Below are positions 44,941-53,585 of a DNA stretch of 64,000 nucleotides, one piece after another. This DNA comes from an uncultured Lachnospiraceae bacterium (GTDB taxonomy: Bacteria; Bacillota; Clostridia; Lachnospirales; Lachnospiraceae), in the NCBI GenBank assembly GCA_910583895.1, contig CAJTYJ010000004.1:24466-88465 (forward strand), in the 5' to 3' direction. The stretch's first letter is position 1; each line of letters starts with the position of its first letter. Under the pieces are notes generated by a model. That model made no database searches. It worked only from the letters and a program-made list of their open reading frames with translations, and was not told where the DNA came from. The position numbers and the translations under genes were made by a program.

Positions 44941-45791
44941 GAAAAAGGATACAGATGTGTATTTTGACCGGATGCTGCATCGTCTGTCTTTCCGGGTGTG
45001 CAAAAAGTAAAGAAGTGCAGGAAAAACAGCTGGCTTTGCGCACCCAGGGCATGCAGCAGGCGCTGGAGGGAGACTATGAAGCGGCAGTGGCATCCTATGA
45101 GGAGGCTCTTCAGCTGGCAGATCTGTATGCGGGTCCTCTGGAACTGGATATTGCGGCTTATAAAGCTTCGGCGCAGTACCGTGCAGGAGAGACAGCGAAA
45201 GCCATTGAAACCTGCAGCGCGATTCTGGATCTGAAGGAAAGTGCACAGATCTATATGACCCGGGGCCTGATGTACCGGGAATCCGGCAATGTGCAGGCGG
45301 CCAATGCAGATTTTGCCAAAGCAAAAGAACTGACGCCTAAAAAGGATACCGTGACACTGGGGCGCCTTTCTTATTATATGGAAGACTATGCCGGCGCCAA
45401 AAGTTATCTGGAAAGTGCGGCCGACGGAGGCGATCAGGAAGCGCTTTACTGGGAGGCAAAGCTTTACTGGCAGATGGGCAATACAGACTATGCGGTAACG
45501 CTGTTTCAAAGTTATCTGGAAGGAGAGTCTTTGGTGCACCAGGACGCCTATGCAAGAGTGGCATCCTGGCAGATGGAGCAGGGGGATTATGACGGGGCCC
45601 TTGTGACTTTGGAGTCCGGAATCGCACAGGGAGAAGGAGAGAGTCTCAAGGAGCTTCTTGGCAATGAGATTGCAGTATACGAGCAAAAAGGTGACTTTGA
45701 GACGGCAAAACTGAAGATGGAAAGTTATCTGGAGCGTTATCCGGACGATGAAAAAGCACAAAGAGAGTATATATTTCTGAAGACCCGATAA
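44937..45791 (+). CDS. TPR-repeat lipoprotein
   Basis: A 284-residue lipoprotein (lipobox CLSGC, Cys about residue 20) made mostly of TPR-like helical pairs, for example ALEGDYEAAVASYEEALQLAD and YMTRGLMYRESGNVQAANADF. TPR proteins act as scaffolds; here perhaps holding polysaccharide enzymes at the outer membrane face. The ATG overlaps the previous stop and has AGGAGGAGAG upstream. The function is otherwise unknown. Confidence 0.8.
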   Translation: MRKRIQMCILTGCCIVCLSGCAKSKEVQEKQLALRTQGMQQALEGDYEAAVASYEEALQLADLYAGPLELDIAAYKASAQYRAGETAKAIETCSAILDLKESAQIYMTRGLMYRESGNVQAANADFAKAKELTPKKDTVTLGRLSYYMEDYAGAKSYLESAADGGDQEALYWEAKLYWQMGNTDYAVTLFQSYLEGESLVHQDAYARVASWQMEQGDYDGALVTLESGIAQGEGESLKELLGNEIAVYEQKGDFETAKLKMESYLERYPDDEKAQREYIFLKTR

Positions 45792-45818
45792 GATTTCTAT
45801 AAAAAAATCATAAAGGTA

Positions 45819-45848
45819 TTGACAAAGCACCCTTCGGGGTGCTATCTT
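45819..45848 (+). promoter_or_regulatory. hrcA operon promoter with a hairpin in its spacer
   Basis: TTGACA (45819-45824) and TATCTT (45843-45848) are 18 bp apart. The spacer holds a perfect 6-bp stem, GCACCC/GGGTGC, with a TTCG loop (45827-45842). It may double as the end of the upstream transcript, though no T run follows. Confidence 0.7.
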
Positions 45849-45862
45849 AATCTCAATGAATG

Positions 45863-45889
45863 TTAGCACTCTTAATCGCCGAGTGCTAA
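45863..45889 (+). promoter_or_regulatory. CIRCE element (HrcA operator)
   Basis: TTAGCACTC, nine bases, GAGTGCTAA: a perfect match to the CIRCE consensus, placed just after the promoter and 26 bp before hrcA. HrcA binds it to hold the operon down at normal temperature. Confidence 0.98.
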
Positions 45890-45914
45890 CAAATCAAAGG
45901 AAGGATGTGAGAAT

Positions 45915-46937
45915 ATGGATCTGGATGACAGAAAGCTGAAGATTCTGCATGCAATTATCCAGACATATCTGGAGACCGGAGAACCGGTGGGATCCAGGAC
46001 CATATCCAAGTACTCGGACTTAAAGTTAAGTTCGGCTACGATCCGCAATGAGATGTCGGATCTGGAGGAGATGGGTTATATCATCCAGCCCCACACTTCA
46101 GCGGGAAGAATTCCTTCCGACAAAGGGTATCGTCTGTATGTGGACCATTTGATGCAGGAGAAGGAGCGGGAGGTCACAGAGCTGAAGGAGCTGATGATCC
46201 GGCGGACAGATAAACTGGAGCAGGTGTTAAAGCGGGTGGTGAAGGTGCTTGCCAGCAATACCAACTACGCCACTATGATCTCGGCGCCCCAGTACCATCA
46301 AAACAAGCTGAAATTCATTCAGCTGTCCCGGGTGGATGAACACCAGATTCTGGCTGTCATCGTGGCGGAGGGCAATGTCATCCGCAATAAGCTGATCCCT
46401 CTTTGTGAGGAGCTGGACCAGGAGACGATCCTGAAGCTTAATATTCTTTTGAATACCATGCTCAACGGAAAGACCATTGCGGAGATCAATCTGCAGATGA
46501 TTTCCAGTATGAAAGAGCAGGCAGGCATCCATAGTAATATCATCAGTGATGTGGTGGATGCGGTGGCAGAGGCGATCCACTCCGACGAAGGGATGGAGAT
46601 CTATACGGGCGGTGCCACCAATATTTTCCGCTATCCGGAGTTGAGTGACAATGGAAAAGCCAGTGAGCTGATTCAGACTCTGGAAGAGAAACAGATGCTG
46701 GCAGAGCTGGTGACGGAGACTCTGAGCAAGGAAGACAAAGGCATCCAGGTCTATATCGGAAGCGAGTCACCGGTTCAGAGCATGAAGGACTGCAGTGTGG
46801 TGACGGCCACTTATGAACTTGGTCAGGGCCTGCAGGGGACAATTGGCATCATCGGACCAAAACGAATGGATTATGAGAACGTCATGAGCACGCTGAAAAC
46901 CCTGATGGATCAGCTGGATGACGTTTTCCACAAATAG
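45915..46937 (+). CDS. hrcA: Heat-inducible transcription repressor HrcA
   Basis: A 340-residue repressor of class I heat-shock genes, which needs GroEL to fold and so senses chaperone load. The N-terminal winged helix shows ETGEPVGSRTISK and SSATIRNEMSDLEEMGYI. The C-terminal part has the dimer and GAF-like regions ending in QGTIGIIGPKRMDYENV. It represses its own operon through the CIRCE just upstream. Length and motifs are normal for the family. Confidence 0.97.
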   Translation: MDLDDRKLKILHAIIQTYLETGEPVGSRTISKYSDLKLSSATIRNEMSDLEEMGYIIQPHTSAGRIPSDKGYRLYVDHLMQEKEREVTELKELMIRRTDKLEQVLKRVVKVLASNTNYATMISAPQYHQNKLKFIQLSRVDEHQILAVIVAEGNVIRNKLIPLCEELDQETILKLNILLNTMLNGKTIAEINLQMISSMKEQAGIHSNIISDVVDAVAEAIHSDEGMEIYTGGATNIFRYPELSDNGKASELIQTLEEKQMLAELVTETLSKEDKGIQVYIGSESPVQSMKDCSVVTATYELGQGLQGTIGIIGPKRMDYENVMSTLKTLMDQLDDVFHK

Positions 46938-46954
46938 AAAGGTGGAGACACAAG

Positions 46955-47575
46955 TTGGAAGAAAAGAAAGAATTAGAGCAGGAGCTTGAAAAAGAAGAAG
47001 GGGCACAGGAAGAGATCCTGACCGAAGAACCTGCCAAGACCGAGGAGCCTGTACCGGAAGGGCAGGAAGAGCCAAAGACCGAGGAGGCGTCCGGGCCGGG
47101 AGAGAAAAAAGGGTTTTTTAAGAAGAAAGAGAAAAAAGACAAGAAGGATGAACAGATTGCGGAACTGACGGATAAAGTAAAGCGTCAGCTGGCGGAGTTT
47201 GAGAACTTCCGGAACCGGACGGAGAAAGAAAAGTCCCAGATGTATGCCATCGGGGCGAAAGATGTCATCGAAAAGATCCTTCCGGTGGTAGATAATTTTG
47301 AAAGAGGCATCAAGAGCATACCGGAGGAAGAAAAAGAAGGGCCGGTGGCCAGCGGCATGGTTATGATCTATAAGCAGCTGATGACGGTGCTGACAGACTT
47401 GGGTGTGACCCCGATCGAAGCGGTCGGCCAGGAATTTGATCCGAATCTGCACAATGCAGTGATGCATGTGGAGAATGAGGAACTGGGTGAGAATATCATC
47501 GCAGAAGAATTCCAGAAAGGTTATCAATATAAAGATGCAGTGCTTCGGTACAGCATGGTGTCTGTGGCGAACTAA
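46955..47575 (+). CDS. grpE: Nucleotide exchange factor GrpE
   Basis: GrpE releases ADP from DnaK. The 206-residue protein begins with a long Glu/Lys-rich coiled-coil head (about residues 1-85) followed by the GrpE core: RQLAEFENFRNRTEKEK, VLPVVDNFERGI-like ILPVVDNFERGI and FDPNLHNAVMHVE. A TTG start is used, with AAGGTGGAG upstream, 17 bp after hrcA. The acidic head is longer than in E. coli GrpE. Confidence 0.95.
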   Translation: MEEKKELEQELEKEEGAQEEILTEEPAKTEEPVPEGQEEPKTEEASGPGEKKGFFKKKEKKDKKDEQIAELTDKVKRQLAEFENFRNRTEKEKSQMYAIGAKDVIEKILPVVDNFERGIKSIPEEEKEGPVASGMVMIYKQLMTVLTDLGVTPIEAVGQEFDPNLHNAVMHVENEELGENIIAEEFQKGYQYKDAVLRYSMVSVAN

Positions 47576-47700
47576 GACAGCAGATGGCTGATCAGTCGTC
47601 CGGTGCAGACGGCAGATATTGGAATGACAAAAAGGCAGATTTAAAACAGCAGTGCTCCAAAAGGGGAGCTGCGAAACGATGATAGGAGGCTAATAAAATT

Positions 47701-49569
47701 ATGAGTAAGATTATCGGTATTGATTTGGGAACAACGAATTCATGTGTGTCTGTGATGGAAGGCGGAAAGCCGACGGTTATCGCCAATACAGAAGGCGCAA
47801 GGACCACACCGTCGATCGTGGCATTTACCAAGACCGGTGAGCGTCTGGTAGGAGAGCCGGCAAAACGTCAGGCAGTGACCAATGCGGAGAAGACCATCTC
47901 CTCCATCAAAAGACATATGGGCAGCGATTATAAAGTGACCATTGATGACAAGAAGTATTCTCCGCAGGAGATTTCCGCCATGATTCTTCAGAAAATGAAA
48001 GCGGATGCAGAGAACTATCTGGGCGAGAAGGTGACAGAAGCAGTCATCACGGTTCCGGCGTATTTTAACGATGCCCAGAGACAGGCGACCAAAGATGCAG
48101 GCAAGATCGCAGGACTGGATGTAAAGCGTATCATCAACGAGCCGACGGCTGCAGCGCTGGCGTATGGTCTGGACAATGAAAAAGAGCAGAAGATCATGGT
48201 GTACGATCTGGGCGGCGGTACGTTTGACGTGTCCATTATCGAGATCGGTGACGGAGTCATCGAGGTTCTGGCAACAGCCGGAGATAACCGTCTGGGCGGC
48301 GATGATTTTGATCAGAAGATCACAGACTGGATGCTCGCTGAGTTTAAAAAGATGAACGGCGTGGATCTTTCCAGCGACAAGATGGCGCTTCAGAGACTGA
48401 AAGAGGCGGCTGAAAAGGCGAAGAAGGAACTTTCTTCCGCGACAACTACCAATATCAATCTGCCGTTCATCAGTATGAACAGCGACGGACCGCTGCACTT
48501 TGACATGAATCTGACCAGAGCGAAATTCGACGAGCTGACTCACGACCTGGTGGAGCGTACGGCAAATCCGGTGCAGGCAGCACTCAGAGATGCGGGTGTC
48601 AGTCCTTCCGAGCTTGGCAAAGTGCTGCTGGTAGGCGGTTCCACCCGTGTTCCGGCGGTACAGGATAAGGTAAAACAGCTGACCGGCCATGAACCCAGCA
48701 AGACGCTGAACCCGGACGAGTGTGTGGCGATTGGTGCTTCTATCCAGGGCGGTAAGCTGGCCGGAGATGCAGGTGCCGGCGATATCCTGCTTTTGGATGT
48801 CACTCCGTTGTCCTTGTCCATCGAGACCATGGGCGGTATCGCAACCCGTCTGATTGAGCGCAACACGACGATCCCGACCAAGAAAAGCCAGATTTTCTCC
48901 ACAGCGGCAGATAACCAGACCGCTGTTGACATTAACGTGGTACAGGGCGAGAGACAGTTTGCAAAAGACAACAAATCCCTCGGTCAGTTCCGTCTGGACG
49001 GAATTCCTCCTGCACGCCGTGGTGTGCCCCAGATTGAGGTTACATTCGACATTGATGCCAATGGTATCGTGAATGTGTCCGCAAAAGATATGGGAACGGG
49101 GAAGGAGCAGCATATTACGATTACTGCAGGTTCCAATATGTCCGATTCTGATATTGAGAAAGCCGTGAAGGAAGCAGCAGAGTTCGAGGCACAGGATAAG
49201 AAACGCAAGGAGGGCATCGACGCAAGGAACGATGCAGATGCGATTGTCTTCCAGACGGAGAAGGCGCTGGAAGAAGCAGGTGCAAATCTGGATGCTTCTG
49301 AGAAGGCGGCTGTGGAAGAGAAGATCGCTTCTTTGAAGGCTGTGGTGGAGCGTACTGCGAACCAGACAGATATCTCGGATGCGGATATCGACGCACTGAA
49401 GGCCGGCAGAGAGGACTTGATGACGGCATCTCAGAATCTGTTCCAGAAGATGTATGAGCAGGCGCAGGCAGCAGGAGCCCAGGGTGCAGGTCCGGATATG
49501 GACGGTGCTCAGAGTGCAGGATCTCAGGCGGCCGATGATGTTGTGGACGGAGATTACAGAGAGGTGTAA
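47701..49569 (+). CDS. dnaK: Chaperone DnaK (Hsp70)
   Basis: A 622-residue Hsp70. The ATPase domain shows IGIDLGTTNSCVSV at residue 3, the VYDLGGGTFDVSI phosphate loop and LLVGGSTRVPAVQ. The substrate domain shows LLDVTPLSLSIETMGG, and the C-terminus ends DVVDGDYREV, close to the usual DVVDADYEEV. Like other Gram-positive DnaK it lacks a segment found in the E. coli ATPase domain. AGGAGG precedes the ATG, and a short hairpin (47649-47672) in the 125-bp gap after grpE may set message stability. Confidence 0.98.
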   Translation: MSKIIGIDLGTTNSCVSVMEGGKPTVIANTEGARTTPSIVAFTKTGERLVGEPAKRQAVTNAEKTISSIKRHMGSDYKVTIDDKKYSPQEISAMILQKMKADAENYLGEKVTEAVITVPAYFNDAQRQATKDAGKIAGLDVKRIINEPTAAALAYGLDNEKEQKIMVYDLGGGTFDVSIIEIGDGVIEVLATAGDNRLGGDDFDQKITDWMLAEFKKMNGVDLSSDKMALQRLKEAAEKAKKELSSATTTNINLPFISMNSDGPLHFDMNLTRAKFDELTHDLVERTANPVQAALRDAGVSPSELGKVLLVGGSTRVPAVQDKVKQLTGHEPSKTLNPDECVAIGASIQGGKLAGDAGAGDILLLDVTPLSLSIETMGGIATRLIERNTTIPTKKSQIFSTAADNQTAVDINVVQGERQFAKDNKSLGQFRLDGIPPARRGVPQIEVTFDIDANGIVNVSAKDMGTGKEQHITITAGSNMSDSDIEKAVKEAAEFEAQDKKRKEGIDARNDADAIVFQTEKALEEAGANLDASEKAAVEEKIASLKAVVERTANQTDISDADIDALKAGREDLMTASQNLFQKMYEQAQAAGAQGAGPDMDGAQSAGSQAADDVVDGDYREV

Positions 49570-49636
49570 TTCGGCAAAAACTTGATGGGTAAAACTCCGG
49601 AAGGGATTGTGCAAAACCCTGGAAGGAACTTGGCGG

Positions 49637-49788
49637 GGCCCCGGGGATGCTGCCCCGGGAAACCCGGACGGCTGGACATTCCGATGAGCCTCTGAAGGCG
49701 AGAATTTTGTCGGCGTGCGGGCCTCCAAAATCCTTGAGTCTCATCTCCATAGCCTGAAAGGGCTTCCCAGGGCAGCATCCCCGGGGCC
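49637..49788. repeat. 152-nt long imperfect inverted repeat between dnaK and dnaJ
   Basis: The outer 25-base arms (49637-49661 and 49764-49788; GGCCCCGGGGATGCTGCCCC and its complement) match at 24 of 25 positions. Inside, GATGAG (49683-49688) pairs with CTCATC (49740-49745), AAGG with CCTT, and ATTTTG (49704-49709) with CAAAAT (49726-49731). The whole can fold as one long hairpin. It has no T run, so it is not a plain terminator; it looks like a mobile hairpin element or a processing site. Confidence 0.75.
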
Positions 49789-49792
49789 TGAC

Positions 49793-50066
49793 GGAAGGCT
49801 GAGCGGGTTTTGTGCGGAGGTTTCGGCGGAGACTGAGAGGGCTTTGCGCGGAGGTTTCGGCGGAGACTGAGAGGACTTTGCGCGGAGGTTTTCGGAGGAG
49901 GCCAAGCGGGAATTGCGCGGAGGCTTTTGATGGAGGCTGAGCGGGAATTGCGCGAAGATTTCTGGTGGAGACTGAGTGGATTTTGCACAGAGGTTTCCGG
50001 AGGAGACGGAGTGGATTTTGCTCAGGAGTTGCGGCGGGAGCCGAGAGGGTTTTTGGTTGAGAGGTT
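49793..50066. repeat. Degenerate 34-36-bp tandem repeats
   Basis: About eight units run in a row. The best copies read GGAGACTGAGAGGGCTTTGC followed by GCGGAGGTTTCGGC. Unit length varies between 34 and 36 bases, so no single reading frame is kept across the array. It directly follows the long hairpin, and the two together fill most of the 583-bp dnaK-dnaJ gap. Confidence 0.8.
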
Positions 50067-50071
50067 AGTAA

Positions 50072-50096
50072 CCCACGGTCAGACACTGGCCGTGGG
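50072..50096. other. Short hairpin before dnaJ
   Basis: CCCACGGTCA (50072-50081) pairs with TGGCCGTGGG (50087-50096) with one G-T pair. No T run follows. It lies about 55 bp before the dnaJ ATG. Confidence 0.5.
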
Positions 50097-50152
50097 CATT
50101 CGGCTGTATGGGGGAGGATCCCATGGCTTTGATGAGAGGTAGATGAGAAAGT

Positions 50153-51322
50153 ATGGCAGAGACAAAAAGAGACTATTATGAGGTCCTTGGAGTGGATAAG
50201 AATGCGGATGATTCGGCCATTAAAGGTGCATACAGGAAGCTGGCGAAAAAGTATCATCCGGACATGAATCCCGGGGACAAGGAGGCGGAACAGAAGTTTA
50301 AAGAAGCCTCTGAGGCATACGCCATTTTGAGTGATGCGGACAAGAGAAGGAAATACGATCAGTTCGGCCATGCGGCGTTTGAGCAGGGCGGCGGGGGCGG
50401 AGGCTTCGGCGGCTTTGATTTTACGGGCGCAGATATGGGCGATATTTTCGGTGATATTTTCGGCGATTTGTTTGGAGGGGGAAGGAGCCGGAGAGCCAAC
50501 AATGGTCCCATGCGGGGGGCAGATCTGCGTGCCGGCGTAAGGATCAGTTTTGAAGATTCAGTCAAAGGCTGTGAAAAAGAGTTAGAGCTGACGCTGAAGG
50601 ATGAATGCAAGACCTGTCACGGGACCGGGGCAAAGCCGGGGACCGATCCGCAGACCTGTACAAAGTGCGGCGGAAAAGGGCAGGTGGTTTACACCCAGCA
50701 GTCTCTGTTTGGCATGGTGCAGAATGTGCGTACCTGTCCGGAATGTAACGGAACCGGGAAAATTATCAAAGACAAATGTCCGGACTGCTATGGAACCGGA
50801 TTTATTTCCAGCAAAAAGAAGATATCGGTTACGGTTCCGGCAGGCATTGACAATGGGCAGAGTATAAGGATCCGGGGCAAAGGCGAGCCGGGAACCAATG
50901 GTGGCCCCAGGGGAGACCTTCTGGTGGAAGTGGTGGTATCCAGGCATCCGGTGTTCCAGAGGCAGGATATGGATATTTTTTCCACAGTACCGATCACCTT
51001 CCCGGTTGCGGCTCTTGGAGGAACGATCCGGATCAAGACCGTGGACGGAGAAGTGGAGTATGACGTGAAAGCCGGGACTCAGACGGATACGAGAGTGCGC
51101 CTTCGCGGGAAAGGTATGCCGTCCCTTCGCAATAAGAGTGTACGGGGCGATCACTATGTGACGCTGGTGATTCAGGTGCCCAATAACTTGAGCCATGCGG
51201 CAAAAGAAGCGCTTAAAGAGTACGATCTGGAGAGCGGAAATTCACTGAATCAGAAAAATACCGGAACGAAGACAAAGAAAAAAGGTTTTATGGAAAAGAT
51301 CAAAGAATCTCTGGAAGACTAA
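50153..51322 (+). CDS. dnaJ: Chaperone DnaJ (Hsp40)
   Basis: A 389-residue type I DnaJ. It has the J domain with HPD (KKYHPDMNPGD, about residues 33-43), a Gly/Phe-rich stretch (about 78-110), four zinc-binding CxxCxGxG repeats (CKTCHGTG, CTKCGGKG, CPECNGTG and CPDCYGTG) and the C-terminal substrate domains. DnaJ hands substrates to DnaK and triggers its ATPase. The repeat-filled gap from dnaK may lower its expression relative to DnaK. Confidence 0.98.
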   Translation: MAETKRDYYEVLGVDKNADDSAIKGAYRKLAKKYHPDMNPGDKEAEQKFKEASEAYAILSDADKRRKYDQFGHAAFEQGGGGGGFGGFDFTGADMGDIFGDIFGDLFGGGRSRRANNGPMRGADLRAGVRISFEDSVKGCEKELELTLKDECKTCHGTGAKPGTDPQTCTKCGGKGQVVYTQQSLFGMVQNVRTCPECNGTGKIIKDKCPDCYGTGFISSKKKISVTVPAGIDNGQSIRIRGKGEPGTNGGPRGDLLVEVVVSRHPVFQRQDMDIFSTVPITFPVAALGGTIRIKTVDGEVEYDVKAGTQTDTRVRLRGKGMPSLRNKSVRGDHYVTLVIQVPNNLSHAAKEALKEYDLESGNSLNQKNTGTKTKKKGFMEKIKESLED

Positions 51323-51337
51323 AGGAATATGACAGCA

Positions 51338-51382
51338 AAGAGAAGGCAGTGCCGGCAGAACGGTCATCTGTCTTCTTTTTTT
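51338..51382 (+). terminator. Intrinsic terminator of the heat-shock operon
   Basis: AGAGAAGGCAG (51339-51349) pairs, with one G-T pair, with CTGTCTTCTTT (from 51368), which runs into seven T. Confidence 0.75.
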
Positions 51383-51441
51383 CAATCTACATATTCACTT
51401 CATATTTCCCTGTTACAATACAGGTGAGGAGGGGATGGAGA

Positions 51442-52122
51442 ATGTATAAGATTTTGGTCGTGGAGGATGATCCGGCCATTCAGGCGCTTTTATATGATTT
51501 TCTGGAAGAGGCCAGTTATGGAGTTGTGCTGGCCGGTGATGGGATGGAGGCGCTGGCAAAATATGAAACGCAGGAGTTTGACCTGGTGCTTCTGGACGTG
51601 ATGCTGCCAAAGCTGGATGGTTTTGGTGTCTGCAGGGCGATACGAAGGACCTCGAAAGTTCCGGTCATGATGCTCACGGCGCTGGACGGGGAGGAGAGCC
51701 AGATCCGGGGGCTGGATCTGGAGGCGGATGATTATATCACAAAGCCTTTTTCCATGCCGGTACTGATCCGGAAAATTGCTGCGCTTCTGCGCCGTACTTC
51801 CGGGAAAGGGGAAACGGGCCGCAGGCTTTCCTACTGTGGGCTCCATCTGGATCTGGACGGATATAAGGCAGACCTGGACGGAAGCCGGGTTGATCTGACT
51901 CCCCGTGAATTTGAAATTCTCAGGGAGCTGCTGCTGCACAAAGGCAGGATATTGACGCGCCAGAATCTGTTGCAGAGCCTTTGGAAATATGACTTTTTCG
52001 GAGAAGAACGGATTGTGGATACACACATCAAAAATCTTCGAAAAAAGCTGGGCAGTGCCGGAAACTTCATAGAGACAATCAGAGGGGTGGGATATCGGAT
52101 TGATCGGGAAGTTAAAAAGTAA
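51442..52122 (+). CDS. OmpR/PhoB-type response regulator
   Basis: A 226-residue regulator: receiver domain (about residues 1-115) with the acidic pair in VVEDD, phospho-acceptor Asp in LVLLDVMLPKLDG and Lys in YITKPFS, then a winged-helix DNA-binding domain (about 130-225) with LTPREFEIL and RIVDTHIKNLRKKLG. The frame opens at 51349, but GAGGAGGGGATGGAG lies just before the ATG at 51442 and the receiver begins there. The kinase gene overlaps its 3' end by 23 bp, so the two form a pair. The target genes are unknown. Confidence 0.93.
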   Translation: MYKILVVEDDPAIQALLYDFLEEASYGVVLAGDGMEALAKYETQEFDLVLLDVMLPKLDGFGVCRAIRRTSKVPVMMLTALDGEESQIRGLDLEADDYITKPFSMPVLIRKIAALLRRTSGKGETGRRLSYCGLHLDLDGYKADLDGSRVDLTPREFEILRELLLHKGRILTRQNLLQSLWKYDFFGEERIVDTHIKNLRKKLGSAGNFIETIRGVGYRIDREVKK

Positions 52123-53530
52123 ATTATCGGTGAAGGTCTTTCTCTTTACGATGGTTCTGATGGTCGCCTGCTGCGGGGCTACTTATCTTTGTGTGCTGCA
52201 TCTGTCTCCGTACATTTATACCTGGGAACCTTCCGATCTGGAAGAGATGGCAGAGATATATGCGATGGAGCTTTCGAACTGTACGAGGGCGGATGCGCAC
52301 TGGCTTTTTGCAGGACTGCAGGAAGATCTGAAAAACTTCAGTGAGGACGAATATATAATCCGGATGTTTCAAAGTTCCGGGGAGGAGCTGTCCCTGCCGG
52401 GACTGAAAAAGCCGACAGGAAAAATGTTTTCTGAATATCTTTTGGGAGACCGGACCCAGGAATATACGGTAACCTTTGCAGATGAGGACGAAGCATATCT
52501 TCTGATTTTGGCCAGGAATACAGATAAGGAAAGTCAGATTGCCGTCTCCATCCAAAGGTCTCTTCCTCTGATTGGTACCGTGATCCTCCTGGTATCCGTG
52601 ACCGCGTCGTTCTTTTTTACTTGGTATATTACTGCCCCGATTAAGAAGGTGAGCAAAACGGCCAGACGGATGGCGGACCTGGATTTTAACCGGTCCGGTC
52701 CGGGAAAGAGAAGCGATGAGATCGGGATTTTGTCGGACAGTCTGGATACGCTGGCCCGGAGGCTTTCGGCCGCCCTTCTTGAGCTTCAGGAGGCGAATGA
52801 GCGGCTTCAGGCGGATATTGATCTGGAACGGCAGTTAAAAAGGCAGCAGGTGGAATTTTTTTCGGCGGCTTCCCATGAGCTGAAGACGCCGATCACCATC
52901 ATCAAAGGACAGCTGGAAGGAATGCTCTGCCAGGTGGGCCGCTACAAAGACCGGGATACCTATCTGGCCAGGTCTTTGGAGGTTGCGGGCACCTTGGAGC
53001 AGATGGTGCAGAATCTTCTGACCATTGCCCGGTTTGATATGCCGGGATACGGATGCGAAAAGCAGAAGCTGGATTTGAGCGGACTTGTCAAAGAGAGGCT
53101 GACCGCATACGAAGATCTGTTTATGCAGAAGGATCTGACCGTGGAAAGTAATCTCGTTCCCGGACTTTTTGTCATGGGAGACTGGCATTTGCTTTGCAAG
53201 GCTGTAGACAACCTTCTTGGCAACGCTGCGGCATATTCCGGGGCTGGAAATCAGATCTTTGTTCATCTGTGGAAAGGAAGTGACCAGATCCATCTCATCA
53301 TTGAGAATACCGGTGTGCAGATTCCCAGGGAGGACATTCCCAGGCTGTATGAAGCATTCTACCGGGTCGACCGTTCGCGAAACCGGCAGACCGGCGGCAG
53401 CGGACTGGGACTGTATATCGTAAAGACGATTCTTGATCTGCATGGGGCAGAGATTGAGATTGCCAATTCTTCCAGGGGGGTGATGGTGGAAAGTTCATGG
53501 GAATCTTTTAGCCAGAGCGGTCCGCCGTGA
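52100..53530 (+). CDS. Sensor histidine kinase
   Basis: A 476-residue membrane kinase. Two membrane helices (about residues 12-34 and 152-175) enclose an outer sensor domain of about 115 residues. HAMP (about 176-228), the phospho-acceptor His in FFSAASHELKTPITII (about residue 258) and an ATPase domain with the N box DNLLGNAAAY and G box GGSGLGLYIVKTIL follow. It uses a TTG start inside the regulator gene; starting at a later ATG would cut the first helix. The signal it senses is not visible. Confidence 0.9.
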   Translation: MIGKLKSKLSVKVFLFTMVLMVACCGATYLCVLHLSPYIYTWEPSDLEEMAEIYAMELSNCTRADAHWLFAGLQEDLKNFSEDEYIIRMFQSSGEELSLPGLKKPTGKMFSEYLLGDRTQEYTVTFADEDEAYLLILARNTDKESQIAVSIQRSLPLIGTVILLVSVTASFFFTWYITAPIKKVSKTARRMADLDFNRSGPGKRSDEIGILSDSLDTLARRLSAALLELQEANERLQADIDLERQLKRQQVEFFSAASHELKTPITIIKGQLEGMLCQVGRYKDRDTYLARSLEVAGTLEQMVQNLLTIARFDMPGYGCEKQKLDLSGLVKERLTAYEDLFMQKDLTVESNLVPGLFVMGDWHLLCKAVDNLLGNAAAYSGAGNQIFVHLWKGSDQIHLIIENTGVQIPREDIPRLYEAFYRVDRSRNRQTGGSGLGLYIVKTILDLHGAEIEIANSSRGVMVESSWESFSQSGPP

Positions 53531-53562
53531 ACAAGAGGTGAAGGTCTCCTTGCTCACGGCGG
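53522..53562. terminator. Hairpin between convergent kinase and DUF4179 genes
   Basis: CCGCCGTGA (53522-53530, including the kinase stop codon) pairs perfectly with TCACGGCGG (53554-53562). No T run is present on either side, so it may only be a processing or pausing site. Confidence 0.4.
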
Positions 53563-53585
53563 ATACAGACATATGGAGAAGTTAA

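Noticed and set aside
47740..49728. A 662-codon minus-strand ORF antisense to dnaK
   Set aside because: Long antisense frames over strongly coding, GC-biased genes are common; the product is Cys/His/Leu/Arg-rich with no domain, and dnaK is certain.
49121..50371. A 416-codon minus-strand ORF across dnaK end, repeats and dnaJ start
   Set aside because: It is antisense to two certain genes, has no ribosome site that I can see, and its Arg/Pro/Ser-rich content follows from GC-rich repeats.
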